In this document: one piece after another, positions 24,926-33,967 of the stretch
Layout of the letters: each line of letters begins with the position of its first letter
How positions within the stretch are numbered: the first letter of the stretch is position 1
Source: Actinoalloteichus_B caeruleus
GTDB lineage: Bacteria; Actinomycetota; Actinomycetes; Mycobacteriales; Pseudonocardiaceae
Reading direction: 5' to 3' (one strand)
DNA: 64,000 nucleotides
Assembly: GCF_000718005.1 (NCBI RefSeq)
Contig: NZ_JODV01000007.1
Made by a program: the position numbers and the translations under genes
The notes under the pieces: generated by a model
The model's input: only the letters and a program-made list of their open reading frames with translations
Database searches by the model: none
What the model was told of the DNA's origin: nothing

Positions 24926-25669
24926 CTGGTTGGCGACAGCGTCGATCGCCTCGGCCGCCGCGTCGGGGTCGAGGTAGGTCCCGCCGGGGACGACCGGCAT
25001 GAGCTGCTCGTCCAGGTCGTAGCGCAGGGGGATCCCGGTGGGGATGTTCAGCTTGGCGATGACCTCGTCGGACACGCCGTCGAGGTGTTTGACGAGGGCG
25101 CGCAGCGAGTTCCCGTGGGCCGCGACCAGCACCGTCCGGCCGGCGCGCAGGTCGGGGACGATGCTGCTCTCCCAGTAGGGGAGCAGCCTGGCCACGACGT
25201 CCTTGAGGCACTCCGTGCGGGGCAGCTCGTCCCCGAGCTCGGCGTACCTCGGGTCGCCGTCCTGCCCGTACTCCGCTCCCGGCTCGATCTCGGGAGGCGG
25301 GGTGTCGTAGGAACGGCGCCAGAGCATGAACCGCTCCTCGCCGTAGGCCTCCAACGTCTGCTTCTTGTTCTTCCCCTGGAGGGCGCCGTAGTGGCGCTCG
25401 TTGAGCCGCCAGTCGCGGCGCACCGGGATCCAGTGCCGGTCCGCCACGTCGAGCGCGATGTTGGCGGTGGAGATCGCCCTGCGCAGGAGGGAGGTGTGGA
25501 GCACGTCGGGGAGCAGGCCAGCCTCGGCCAGCAGTTCGCCGCCGCGCCGGGCCTCCGCCTGCCCCTTCTCCGACAGGGGGACGTCGACCCATCCCGTGAA
25601 CAGGTTCTCCGCGTTCCACGTGCTCTCTCCGTGGCGGAGGAGCACCAGGGTGCCTACTGCCTTGGTCAT
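24917..25669 (-). CDS. gpmA: 2,3-bisphosphoglycerate-dependent phosphoglycerate mutase
   Basis: The enzyme interconverts 3- and 2-phosphoglycerate in glycolysis. ATG 25669 gives 250 residues. LLRHGESTWN holds phospho-acceptor His13, RLNERHYGALQGKNK has Glu91, and VAAHGNSLRAL has His185. The dPGM insert (residues about 110-150) is complete, so the protein is not one of the shorter phosphatase relatives. Its place upstream of senX3-regX3 is the same as gpm1 (Rv0489). Confidence 0.97.
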   Translation of the reverse strand: MTKAVGTLVLLRHGESTWNAENLFTGWVDVPLSEKGQAEARRGGELLAEAGLLPDVLHTSLLRRAISTANIALDVADRHWIPVRRDWRLNERHYGALQGKNKKQTLEAYGEERFMLWRRSYDTPPPEIEPGAEYGQDGDPRYAELGDELPRTECLKDVVARLLPYWESSIVPDLRAGRTVLVAAHGNSLRALVKHLDGVSDEVIAKLNIPTGIPLRYDLDEQLMPVVPGGTYLDPDAAAEAIDAVANQGR

Positions 25670-26164
25670 GCGCCCAGCCTGCCAGGTCCGGTCGGGGGAC
25701 GGCGGACGACGTCGTCTCCTGGCCGCGCTCCCACCGCTCCGGTCCGGTCCACCCCGGTGGGGCCGCGCGGGTTGCCGGAGCGGCAAGGCGGTGGCGTTGG
25801 GGTGACGGCGCTCGCGGGGCACCGGCCCACACCCACGCCCACCAACACTTACAGTCACCGGAAGGAAGAAACGCTCACTGACCTGGCCCAGCGGTGTGAG
25901 ATGGGGCGACCCGGGCGGTTACGTTACGAGGCTTTGACTCCGCGACGTTACGATCACGTCGCAGATACACTCGAATGGAGTAGCGCGATGGGCTTGTGCC
26001 CAGGTCGTCGATTCTGCCAAGTTGGCAACACTCTCTTCGATCGGCTCCCACGCACTCCCCGATCTTGAGAGGGTGCACCGTGGTCTGCCTCCCCCGTCAG
26101 GCCGCGGCCCGTCCGGGTTCCCGGGTGCCCCCCGCCAGGGGAACCCGCAGTGGCGGGACCTCAC
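25670..26164. other. Long AT-richer intergenic region with several dyads
   Basis: No gene was recognised. The stretch 25915-26050 is distinctly lower in GC than its surroundings. It contains a 9-nt direct repeat ACGTTACGA (25921 and 25945), an inverted repeat GCGACGT-N7-ACGTCGC (25942-25962), a perfect palindrome TGCCAAGTTGGCA (26015-26027) and GATCGG/CCGATC arms around 26038-26065. It lies upstream of gpmA by about 250-400 nt, so it may hold its promoter and operators or an untranslated RNA. Confidence 0.45.
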
Positions 26165-26215
26165 GGCGGGGCGGCTTGAGTTCGTGACTCCCCCTCTCTC
26201 CCAAGCCGCCCCGCC
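26165..26215 (-). terminator. Terminator hairpin of the mshA-ybjN unit
   Basis: A 14-bp perfect stem (GGCGGGGCGGCTTG / CAAGCCGCCCCGCC) with a 23-nt pyrimidine-rich loop lies 53 nt after the stop of the YbjN-domain gene. The long loop is unusual, but the arms are exact. Confidence 0.65.
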
Positions 26216-26268
26216 CTGCCACTCCCCCGGCCGGCGCACCTGGCGGTCGCGCCGGCGCGTCGAGGGCG

Positions 26269-26784
26269 TCAGCGTTGGTCCCGGGCGAGGTGCTCGAAGG
26301 CGGCGAGGTTGGCCAGGGATTCACCACGAGACCTCCGCCAGGCCCACTCCCGGCGGATCGCCCCGGCGAAGCCCAGCTCCAGGAGCTTGTTGAAGTCGCC
26401 GTCGGCCGCCTCCAGCACCTGGCCCAGCACCCGGTCCAGCTCGTCCTCGGTCACGGCGTGCGCCCCCAACCTCCCCACCAGGTGGATGTCACCGTCCTCG
26501 TCGACCGTGTAGTGCACCCCGTACAGCCTGGCGTTGCGCCGGAGCAGGAAGTGGTGGACCCCGGCCTGGTTCTCGTCGGGGCGGCGGCACACGAACGCCT
26601 CGACGAGCAGCCCGTGGCGCCCGACCACGAGCCAGCAACTCGTCCGTTGCTTCCGTTCCCCCGGCAGCCGCACGAGGAAGCGACCCGGGGAGGCGTGGTC
26701 GAAGTCCAGGTCGCGGTCGCGCAGCGTGCGCTCCACCGTCCGCACCGCCTCCTCGGGAGAGCTCCCGTCCGCGTCCGAGCTCAC
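26269..26784 (-). CDS. YbjN-domain protein
   Basis: The 171-residue protein has a YbjN/type III chaperone-like alpha-beta fold: AVRTVERTLRDRDLDFDHAS, FLVRLPGERKQRTSCWLVVG, HGLLVEAFVCRRPDENQ, and LYGVHYTVDEDGDIHLVGRL. The GTG start overlaps the mshA stop by 4 nt. The same gene follows mshA in mycobacteria (Rv0487). The function is unknown. Conserved coupling suggests a role linked to MshA folding or regulation, which is inference. Confidence 0.88.
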   Translation of the reverse strand: MSSDADGSSPEEAVRTVERTLRDRDLDFDHASPGRFLVRLPGERKQRTSCWLVVGRHGLLVEAFVCRRPDENQAGVHHFLLRRNARLYGVHYTVDEDGDIHLVGRLGAHAVTEDELDRVLGQVLEAADGDFNKLLELGFAGAIRREWAWRRSRGESLANLAAFEHLARDQR

Positions 26785-28202
26785 GCCTCGCCCCCTCGCC
26801 GTCCGTGCCGGTTCCTGCCCCCACCAGCGTCGCGCACGCCCCGGCCGAAGGCCAGGGCAGCCTGCCGGTAGGCGCGCAGCAGCCCGTCGGTGGTGCGGTC
26901 CCAGGAGAAGTCGTTGGCGTGCCGCACCGCGTTCTCCGGCCGAACCCCGGCCGCCCGGGAACGCACCGACTCCGGGACCTCGTCCGGTGAGCCGGTCGCG
27001 GGTAGCGCCACGGCGCGCAGGGCCGCCGCCCAGTCCTCCGGTGCGTGGCTGGGCACCAGCAGTCCCGTGGACCCGTCCACCACGGCGACCGACAGGCCGC
27101 CCACGTCCGCGGCGACCACCGGCGTCCCGCAGGCCTGGGCCTCCAGCGCCACCAGGCCGAACGACTCGTTGTGGCTGGGGACGGCCACGACGTCGGAGGC
27201 GCGGTAGACGTCCGCGAGCTCGGCACCGGACCGGGGCGGCAGGAAGGTCACCACGTCGGTGATCCCCAGCTCCCCCGCGAGCTTCTGGAGGGCCTCCGGT
27301 TCCTGGAGCCCGGAGCCGGAGGGACCGCCGACGACGAGCACGGCCAGCCGGCCCCGCAGGCGTGGCTCCTCGGCGAGCAGGCGCGCCGCCGCCCTCAGGA
27401 GGACGTCCGGCGCCTTCAGCGGCTGGATCCGCCCGACGAAGGTCAGGACGACCGGGTCCGGCGGGAGCACCACGCCGGCCGCTCTGAGGGTCCGTCGCGC
27501 CTCCGACCGCTCCCCGGGGGTGAAGCAGTCGAGGTCGACCCCGGGCTCGACGGTCACCACGGCGGCGGGGTCGGCACCGTAGAGCCGCACCAGCTGCTCG
27601 GCCTCCACGCTCGTGTTCGCCACCAGGCGGTCCGCCTCGTCGACGACCTGCTGCTCCCCGATCACCCGGACCCGGGGCTCGGCGGGTTCCCCCTCGGCGA
27701 GCGCGGCGTTCTTCACCCGCGCGAGGGTGTGCGCCGTGTGGACCAGCGGCGCCCCCATCCGCTCCCGGGCGAGCCACCCCACCTGGCCCGACAGCCAGTA
27801 GTGGGAGTGGACCAGGTCGTAGTAGCCGGGCTCGTGCCTGGCCTCGACCCGCAGCACCCCGGCGGCGAACGCGCACAGCTGGGCGGGGAGGTCGTTCTTG
27901 CCCAGGCCCTCGAAGGGCCCGGCGATGATGTTGCGGACCAGCAGCCCCGGCTCCACCCGCACCAGCGGTGGGTGCTCGGAGGACGTGGCCCGGGTGAAGA
28001 CCTCCACCTCGACCCCGCGCCGGGCGAGACGACGGGCCGTCTGGAGCACGTAGACGTTCATCCCGCCCGCGTCCCCGGTGCCCGGTTGTTCCAACGGCGA
28101 CGTGTGCAGCGACAACAGCGCCACCCGGCGGGGGGAACCACTGCCGGCGGAAGTCGCCGATCTCCCCCCGCCGCCAGTTACCACTCGTAACGAGTCACTC
28201 AC
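26781..28202 (-). CDS. mshA: D-inositol-3-phosphate glycosyltransferase (mycothiol synthesis)
   Basis: MshA transfers GlcNAc from UDP-GlcNAc to inositol 3-phosphate, the first step of mycothiol synthesis. The 473-residue GT4 protein begins its domain with VALLSLHTSPLEQPGTGDAG and GMNVYV. HSHYWLSGQVGWLARE, FVGRIQPLKAPDVLLRA and the EX7E block HNESFGLVALEAQACGTPVV are all present. GTG 28202 is chosen because GAGGAGG lies 8 nt upstream. The length agrees with M. tuberculosis MshA. It marks the organism as a mycothiol producer, hence an actinomycete. Confidence 0.96.
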   Translation of the reverse strand: MSDSLRVVTGGGGRSATSAGSGSPRRVALLSLHTSPLEQPGTGDAGGMNVYVLQTARRLARRGVEVEVFTRATSSEHPPLVRVEPGLLVRNIIAGPFEGLGKNDLPAQLCAFAAGVLRVEARHEPGYYDLVHSHYWLSGQVGWLARERMGAPLVHTAHTLARVKNAALAEGEPAEPRVRVIGEQQVVDEADRLVANTSVEAEQLVRLYGADPAAVVTVEPGVDLDCFTPGERSEARRTLRAAGVVLPPDPVVLTFVGRIQPLKAPDVLLRAAARLLAEEPRLRGRLAVLVVGGPSGSGLQEPEALQKLAGELGITDVVTFLPPRSGAELADVYRASDVVAVPSHNESFGLVALEAQACGTPVVAADVGGLSVAVVDGSTGLLVPSHAPEDWAAALRAVALPATGSPDEVPESVRSRAAGVRPENAVRHANDFSWDRTTDGLLRAYRQAALAFGRGVRDAGGGRNRHGRRGGEA

Positions 28203-28517
28203 GAGGAGACCCTCCTCGATCGGAGGATCCGCTGCTACCAGCGAGTCGAACCTGCGCGGTTGTCGCGCACACGAACCCACGCTTAGCCACGTGTAGTCAA
28301 CCTTTCCGGGCCTGCCCGCGCCCCGATGCTCGCTGCCTGTCATGGGAATGCAACACAAACGAGGCGGTAGAGCTTCCAGCCCCTCGCGGGGCCGTGATCA
28401 GTCGCTCACCTGGGTGAGGACGACCGGTGTCTACCCTGGCCACGCCGTCGGGGCAACGCCAGCGCACGCCCGGTCGGCGCGCGTTGACGGCGAGGGAGCA
28501 CCGAGGGGGGTCGCGCC
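28203..28517. other. Divergent intergenic region between mshA and the SGNH hydrolase pair
   Basis: The promoters of mshA (leftward) and the SGNH genes (rightward) should be here. On the minus strand AGGTTGACT at about 28297-28305 could be a -35 element for mshA. On the plus strand GGGAATGCAACACAAAC at 28344-28360 is AT-rich and resembles a SigR -35 half, but the matching -10 spacing fails. No coding frame was recognised. Confidence 0.4.
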
Positions 28518-29759
28518 GTGGTCCGACTCCTGCTGATCGTCGTGTGCTGCCTGGGCCTCCTCGTGTCGGCCGAACCCGTGGTGCCCCCGACCCCGCTGTC
28601 CCCGGGAACGGCCGAGCCGGTACCCACCACCGGGGTGACCACCTGGGCCGCACCGCAGATGCCGGCCCAACCGAACCAGCGGGAGGAACTGGGCTTCGCC
28701 AACGTGACCTTGCGCACGATGGTCCGGATCAGCGCCGGTGGTTCCGGGGTCCGGGTCCGCCTGGACAACACCTACGGCGACCGTCCGCTGCGGATCGGGG
28801 CGGCCTCGGTCGCCCTGGCCGACGGATTCGACGGGTCCTCGCTCCCGGGGACGGTCCGGCCGCTGCTGCTCGACGGGCGGTCGGACTTCACCGTCCCGCC
28901 CGGCCACCACCGCTACACCGACCCCGCCGGCCTGGACGTGCCCGACCGCGCTCGGCTCCACGTCAGCATCTTCCTGCCCGGTCCGACCGGTCCGCTGGGC
29001 AACCACCCGATCAGCGGGGAACCCACCCTGCTCGCCAGGGGAGACCACACCGAGAACCCCACCTCGGACAGGTTCCGCCCGGTGGAGCACCGGGCGGTGG
29101 TGGACGCGGTCCTGGTGTTGGGCTCCGAGGCCAGCGGCACGGTGGTGGCCGTCGGCGGTTCGCTGACCGACGGCCTCGGAGTCGACTTCCCCGAATCCGG
29201 TCGCTGGCCCGACGTCCTCGCGGACCGCCTGCTCTCCCTACCACCGGGACGTCGGCTGGCGGTCGCGAACTCCGGCCTGTCCGGCAACCGCATCCTCCTC
29301 GGATCGGTCGGCGGCGGCCCGCGCCTCCTCGACCGCTACGACACCGACGTGTTGTCGCTGCCCGGCGCGGCGGCCGTCATCCTCGCCGTGGGCACCAACG
29401 ACATCCAGCAGACACCGCACGAGACGGACGCGCGGACGCTCTTCGCCGCCATCGACGACCTCGCCCGGCGGAGCCGGGACGCGGGCCTGCGGGTCGTCGT
29501 GGCCACCATCCCCCCCTTCGGGAGCTGGGAGACCTGGAAGCCCGAACTGGAGACCACGAGGACCCGGGTGAACGCCCTCATCCGGACCCACGCCGACGAG
29601 TACGACGCCGTCTTCGACCTCGACACGTTGCTCCGGGACCCGGACGACCCGGAACTCGTCCGGCCGGATCTCGACCTCGGGGACGGCCTGCACCTGAACC
29701 AGCGCGGGTACACCCTCGTCGGCGAGTCGGTGCCGGTGGAGGCGCTCCTCCCCCGCTGA
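28518..29759 (+). CDS. Secreted SGNH/GDSL-type hydrolase
   Basis: The 413-residue protein has a signal-like N-terminus (RLLLIVVCCLGLLVSA). A beta-rich N-terminal module of about 130 residues follows, then an SGNH domain. Block I is AVGGSLTDGLGVD with Ser215, block II contains ANSGLSGNR, block III is AVGTNDIQ, and block V is GDGLHLNQRGY with the Asp/His pair. It is probably an esterase or carbohydrate deacetylase acting outside the cell. GTG 28518 has a G-rich site upstream. The next gene is a clear paralogue with the same two modules, so this is a tandem duplication. Confidence 0.88.
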   Translation: MVRLLLIVVCCLGLLVSAEPVVPPTPLSPGTAEPVPTTGVTTWAAPQMPAQPNQREELGFANVTLRTMVRISAGGSGVRVRLDNTYGDRPLRIGAASVALADGFDGSSLPGTVRPLLLDGRSDFTVPPGHHRYTDPAGLDVPDRARLHVSIFLPGPTGPLGNHPISGEPTLLARGDHTENPTSDRFRPVEHRAVVDAVLVLGSEASGTVVAVGGSLTDGLGVDFPESGRWPDVLADRLLSLPPGRRLAVANSGLSGNRILLGSVGGGPRLLDRYDTDVLSLPGAAAVILAVGTNDIQQTPHETDARTLFAAIDDLARRSRDAGLRVVVATIPPFGSWETWKPELETTRTRVNALIRTHADEYDAVFDLDTLLRDPDDPELVRPDLDLGDGLHLNQRGYTLVGESVPVEALLPR

Positions 29760-29969
29760 ACCCCCGGCCAGGACGTGGTCGCCGACCGTTCCGGCACCGT
29801 GGCGACCCGTGTTGATCTCGGGGTTGTCTATTCTTCTCCGCAGAAACTCGCCGAGCCGGTCGCGTGGCGCCCGAGGCGAATCCGGAGCCGTTCTGCTGTC
29901 CGGTCTCCCAGATCCCCGGCGTCCACGTCGTCCGTGAGTCGGCGAGCAGTCAGCGGCATGAGGACGGAG

Positions 29970-31253
29970 ATGATGGTGCGCCGACGGTGGTTCGCGGCGG
30001 TCACGGGCATGAGCCTGTTGGTGGCCGGATGCGCGATGGTCCCGGAGACGACGCTGGAACGGGCACTACCCGCCGGTGCGGAGCTCGCGGAAGAGCGGGA
30101 GATCACGACCTTCACCGCCTCACCCAAGGCAGCCCAGGAAAGGGAACGGGAGTTCGAGGGGTTCACCGACAACACCGTCCGCACCCGGATGCGCGTCAGC
30201 TCCGGTGGTTCGGCGGTCCGTGTGCGGCTCGACAACACCTTCAGCCCCGACGAGCTGCACGTCGGCCGGGTGACCATCGCGCTGGCCACCGACCGCGAGG
30301 GCGGCATCAACCCGTCCAGCCTGACCGAGCTCCGGGTGGAGCGGGAAACCTCCTTCACCCTCGCGCCGGGGGAGAGCGTGTACACCGACCTGGCTCGGAT
30401 GGAGATCCCCGACGGGGCGGACGTCGCGGTGTCCTTCTACTTCCCGGGGCCCACCGGCCGGGTCACCACCCACTCGTTCGCCGGGGAGCACAGCCGCATC
30501 GCGACCGGTGACCACACCGAGAACGTCAACGGCCGCCCCTTCCAGGTCGAGGAGAAGACGATGAGCACCCGTCCGCTCGTCGGCGCCATCACGGTGGTGC
30601 CCGAGACGGCCACGGGAACCCTGGTGACCATCGGCGGGTCGATGACCGACGGTGTCGGCGTCGACTTCTCGAAGGGCTCGGACCGCTGGTCCGACGTGCT
30701 GTCCCGCCGGATCGTGGACGAGTACGGGCCGCGCCGGCTCTCGGTGGCCAACGCGGGCATGTCGGGCAACAGGATGCTGACCTCCTCGGGTTACGGAGGC
30801 CAGCGGGTGCTGGAACGGTACGACCGCGACGTGCTCGACCTCCCCGGGGCCGACGCCGTCCTCTTCGCCGCGGGCATCAACGACATGCAACACCCCCCGC
30901 AGACCACCGACCTCGACCTGCTGATGGCGACCTTCGAGGAGTTCGCCGACCGCACGCACGAGCGCGGGATGCTCTTCTACATGGCGACGATCACGCCGTT
31001 CGAGGGCTGGTTCAGTTGGGAACCGCACCTGGAGGAGAACCGGCAGGAGATCAACCGGCGCATCCGCGCCTCCGACAAGTTCGACGGGGTCGTCGACTTC
31101 GACGCCGCCGTCCGCGACCCCGACCACCCGAGCCGGATCCTCCCGGAGTGGGATGTCCACGACGGCATCCACCCGAACAGCGCCGGCGCCGTCGAACTGG
31201 CGAACGCCGTCGACCTCGACATGATCCTCGGCGACCTCAACCTGCTGGACTGA
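29970..31253 (+). CDS. SGNH/GDSL-type hydrolase lipoprotein, paralogue of the preceding gene
   Basis: The N-terminus has a lipobox SLLVAGCAM after a basic region, so the protein is likely membrane-anchored outside the cell. The beta-rich module (SSGGSAVRVRLDNTFSPDEL) and SGNH motifs follow the first copy: TIGGSMTDGVGVD, ANAGMSGNRML, FAAGINDMQ and WDVHDGIHPNSAG. All four catalytic positions are kept. ATG 29970 has AGGA 5 nt upstream. ATG 29958, ATG 29973 and GTG 29976 are alternatives. It has 427 residues from 29970. It differs from the first copy by an intact lipobox rather than a plain signal peptide. Confidence 0.88.
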   Translation: MMVRRRWFAAVTGMSLLVAGCAMVPETTLERALPAGAELAEEREITTFTASPKAAQEREREFEGFTDNTVRTRMRVSSGGSAVRVRLDNTFSPDELHVGRVTIALATDREGGINPSSLTELRVERETSFTLAPGESVYTDLARMEIPDGADVAVSFYFPGPTGRVTTHSFAGEHSRIATGDHTENVNGRPFQVEEKTMSTRPLVGAITVVPETATGTLVTIGGSMTDGVGVDFSKGSDRWSDVLSRRIVDEYGPRRLSVANAGMSGNRMLTSSGYGGQRVLERYDRDVLDLPGADAVLFAAGINDMQHPPQTTDLDLLMATFEEFADRTHERGMLFYMATITPFEGWFSWEPHLEENRQEINRRIRASDKFDGVVDFDAAVRDPDHPSRILPEWDVHDGIHPNSAGAVELANAVDLDMILGDLNLLD

Positions 31254-31261
31254 GAACAGCG

Positions 31262-31286
31262 GCCCCGGCCTCGCGAGGGCCGGGGC
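31262..31286 (+). terminator. Terminator of the SGNH hydrolase pair
   Basis: A 9-bp perfect stem GCCCCGGCC / GGCCGGGGC with a 7-nt loop starts 8 nt after the stop of the second hydrolase. No T-tract follows. Confidence 0.7.
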
Positions 31287-31340
31287 TCCCCGCTCGCCCG
31301 CCGCTGACAGACCACCGGCGGGTCAGGCACGATCGGCGTC

Positions 31341-32129
31341 ATGACCCACGACCAGCAGCCCCAGCACCACACCCCACCGACCACGTCCCCGGCCGCCGGA
31401 AAGCCGGTCGCGGTCGTGACGGGAGCCAGCGCCGGCATCGGCGAGGCCACCGCGCGCGGCCTGGCGGAAGCCGGGTTCCACGTCGTCCTGGGCGCCCGCC
31501 GCCTCGACCGGTGCGCCGAGCTGGCCGCCGAGATCGGCGGCTCCGCCCACCGGCTCGACGTCACCGACGCCGAATCCGTCGACGCCTTCCTCGCCGAGGT
31601 CCCGACGTGCCGGGTGCTGGTGAACAACGCCGGCGGGGCACGCGGGCTGGAGCGCGTCGCCGAGTCGGACGAGGACAACTGGCGGTGGATGTGGGAGACG
31701 AACGTCCTCGGCACCCTCCGGATGACCAGGTCGCTCCTGCCCAGGCTGATCGACTCCGGTGACGGGCACGTGGTGACCGTCACCTCGATCGCGGCCCTGG
31801 AGGCCTACGACAACGGCTCCGGCTACACCTCCGCGAAACACGCGCAGGCCGTGCTGCACCGGACGCTGCGCGGGGAACACCTGGGAGATCCGGTGAGGTT
31901 CACCGAGATCTGCCCGGGCATGGTGGAGACGGAGTTCTCCCTGGTGAGGTTCGAGGGTGACGCCGCTCGGGCCGACGCCGTCTACCAGGGCCTCACACCG
32001 CTCACCGCGCAGGACGTGGCGGAGGCCATCGTCTTCGCCGTCACCAGGCCGTCGCACGTCAACATCGACCAGATCGTGCTGAAACCCCGGGACCAGCACT
32101 CCGCCACCCGAGCCCACCGGCGGTCCTGA
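31341..32129 (+). CDS. Short-chain dehydrogenase/reductase
   Basis: The 262-residue classical SDR has the coenzyme loop VVTGASAGIGEATARGL, the NNAGG motif and the catalytic Ser/Tyr/Lys in VTSIAA and YTSAKHAQ. An 18-residue Gln/Pro/Thr-rich N-terminal tail precedes the fold. The substrate and coenzyme preference cannot be stated: ARRLDR after strand 2 favours NADP. It is convergent with murB. Rv0484c, also an SDR, lies in the equivalent place in M. tuberculosis. Confidence 0.93.
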   Translation: MTHDQQPQHHTPPTTSPAAGKPVAVVTGASAGIGEATARGLAEAGFHVVLGARRLDRCAELAAEIGGSAHRLDVTDAESVDAFLAEVPTCRVLVNNAGGARGLERVAESDEDNWRWMWETNVLGTLRMTRSLLPRLIDSGDGHVVTVTSIAALEAYDNGSGYTSAKHAQAVLHRTLRGEHLGDPVRFTEICPGMVETEFSLVRFEGDAARADAVYQGLTPLTAQDVAEAIVFAVTRPSHVNIDQIVLKPRDQHSATRAHRRS

Positions 32130-32140
32130 CCCGACCAGGC

Positions 32141-32158
32141 GGGGCCGCGAACGGCCCC
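32141..32158. terminator. Hairpin between convergent SDR and murB genes
   Basis: GGGGCCG-CGAA-CGGCCCC is a 7-bp stem closed by a CGAA tetraloop, 12 nt after the SDR stop, followed by AACC. It could serve both converging transcripts. Confidence 0.6.
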
Positions 32159-32239
32159 AACCGGCCACCACTGGTAACCAGTTCCGGTGAGCGGTCCGGC
32201 GGGGGCCGGGGCCCGTCTCACCCCCACCGCCCGCCGGTC

Positions 32240-33331
32240 TCAGAGCGCGCAGTTCACCAACACGGGTTCCGGCTCCAGCACGACACCGAACGCCGCTCGG
32301 ACGCCGTCACGAACCTCCGAGGCCAGCGCCAGCAGGTCCGCGGTGCTCCCCGTCCCCCGGTTGGTGAGGGCCAACGTGTGCTTGCTCGACAACGCCACCC
32401 GGCCGCCGGGGCCCTGGTGGCCGCGCCGGAAGCCCGCTCGCTCGATGAGCCAGGCCGCGGAGAACTTGGTGCGCCCCGGCCCTCCCGGGTACCTCGGCAC
32501 CGGTGCCTCCCCGCCGAGCCGCTCGGCGATCCGGGCGAGGACCTCGGGAACGGCCTCGTCGGGCACCAACGGGTTGGTGAAGAACGATCCGGCGCTCCAG
32601 GTGTCGTGGTCCGCCGGGTCCAGCACCATGCCCTTGCCGGCACGCAGCGCGAGCACCGCCTCCCGCGCGGCGGCGAGCGGCACCCGGTCGCCCAGTTCGA
32701 CCCCGAGCGCCCTGGCCAGTTCGGGGTACCGGATGGGCACGGAGGAGCCGCTGTCCGCCAGTGCGAAGCGCGCGCGGAGGACGACCGACGTGGCGCTGCC
32801 CTTGAGCCGGCTCGTCCGGTAGGCCAGCCCCAGGTCGGCTGCGGGCACGGTGCGGACGCACCCGTCGAGGCGGTCGTAGACGTCCACCGAGTCGAGCAGC
32901 TCCGCGACCTCCACGCCGTAGGCGCCCACGTTCTGCACGGGGACCGCGCCCACCCGGCCCGGGATGCCGGACAGGCACTCCACGCCCGAGAGCCCGTCGG
33001 CGACGGCGGCGGCCACGACCGCGTCCCAGTCCTCACCCGCCTCGACCGTGAGCTGGACGGTGCCGTCCGCGACGCGGTCCGCCCGTCTCCCCGTCGTCGC
33101 CACCCGCACCACGGTCCCGGCGAACCCCTCGTCGCCGACGACCAGGTTGGATCCACCACCGAGGACGAGGACGTCGTCACCGCCGGTGTCGGCCCGCCGC
33201 AGCGCTTCGACGAGGTCCTCCGCCGTGGTCGCCTCCACGAGGCGGGCCGCGGGCCCGCCCAGGTGGAGGGTGGTGTGCTCGGCGAGGGGAACGGCGACGC
33301 CGACGGCCTCGCCGGACGAACGAGTAGTCAC
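32240..33331 (-). CDS. murB: UDP-N-acetylenolpyruvoylglucosamine reductase
   Basis: MurB reduces UDP-GlcNAc-enolpyruvate to UDP-MurNAc, the second committed step of peptidoglycan synthesis. The 363-residue protein has the FAD-binding part with TTLHLGGPAARLVE, VLVLGGGSNLVVGDEGF and GIPGRVGAVPVQNVGAYG. The catalytic serine is in WSAGSFFTNP and the C-terminal domain ends VLEPEPVLVNCAL. GTG 33331 is preferred because an ATG at 33364 would overlap the divergent DUF2505 start. It is positionally conserved with Rv0482. Confidence 0.95.
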   Translation of the reverse strand: MTTRSSGEAVGVAVPLAEHTTLHLGGPAARLVEATTAEDLVEALRRADTGGDDVLVLGGGSNLVVGDEGFAGTVVRVATTGRRADRVADGTVQLTVEAGEDWDAVVAAAVADGLSGVECLSGIPGRVGAVPVQNVGAYGVEVAELLDSVDVYDRLDGCVRTVPAADLGLAYRTSRLKGSATSVVLRARFALADSGSSVPIRYPELARALGVELGDRVPLAAAREAVLALRAGKGMVLDPADHDTWSAGSFFTNPLVPDEAVPEVLARIAERLGGEAPVPRYPGGPGRTKFSAAWLIERAGFRRGHQGPGGRVALSSKHTLALTNRGTGSTADLLALASEVRDGVRAAFGVVLEPEPVLVNCAL

Positions 33332-33357
33332 GGACGCCAACGGTAATCTGTGCTGCC

Positions 33358-33867
33358 ATGGCACGCCCCATCCAGTTCACCCTCCACGCCGACTCCCTCT
33401 CCCCCGACGAGCTCCACGCGGTGCTGGTCGACGAGACGTACCTGCGGGACAGGCTGGCCGAGCTCGGCGGTTCCTCGGCGGAACTGGTCGCGTTGACCAG
33501 CGACGACAACGGGTCCCGCGCGGTCTTCCGACACGGCATCTCCTCCGGCGGGCTGCCGGCCGCGATGCGTTCGATCGCCCCGAACGGGATCTCGGTCGAA
33601 CGCACCGAGACGTGGCGGCGCGAGGGCGCGGGCTACGTGGGAACGATGGCGGCCAGGGTCACCGACACCCCCGCCACCATCGACGCCACCACGTCGATCC
33701 GCCCGGTGGGCGGGGGCGCGGAACTCCGGGGTGCCGGCCAGGTCACGGTCCGGCTCCCACTCGTCGGCGGGATGGTGGAGAAGGCGGTGTCCGAGCAGGT
33801 CACCGCGCTGCTCGACGCGGAGTCCCGCTTCACGCTGGAGTACGTCGCCCGCCGGCGCAGCGGCTGA
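33358..33867 (+). CDS. DUF2505-domain protein
   Basis: The 169-residue protein fits the DUF2505/polyketide-cyclase-like START-type fold: a first strand IQFTLHADSLSPDELHAVLV, a central RTETWRREGAGYVGTM and a long C-terminal helix VEKAVSEQVTALLDAESRF. It is divergently transcribed from murB with only 26 nt between starts, so the two promoters overlap the coding ends. Rv0481c is the counterpart. It may bind a hydrophobic ligand. The function is unknown. Confidence 0.88.
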   Translation: MARPIQFTLHADSLSPDELHAVLVDETYLRDRLAELGGSSAELVALTSDDNGSRAVFRHGISSGGLPAAMRSIAPNGISVERTETWRREGAGYVGTMAARVTDTPATIDATTSIRPVGGGAELRGAGQVTVRLPLVGGMVEKAVSEQVTALLDAESRFTLEYVARRRSG

Positions 33868-33967
33868 TCCCGTCACGGAACGAGCGGCGCGCCCCGGAGA
33901 TCGACCACCTCCCACCGCGCTGGACGGCGGACCCGGGCGACGGTGGAGAGGTGTGGGAGGACATCGG

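Noticed and set aside
28183..28195. Palindrome ACTCGTAACGAGT at the start of mshA
   Set aside because: It lies inside the first codons of a well-supported gene and shows no second copy or promoter nearby. It is kept only as a possible coincidence.
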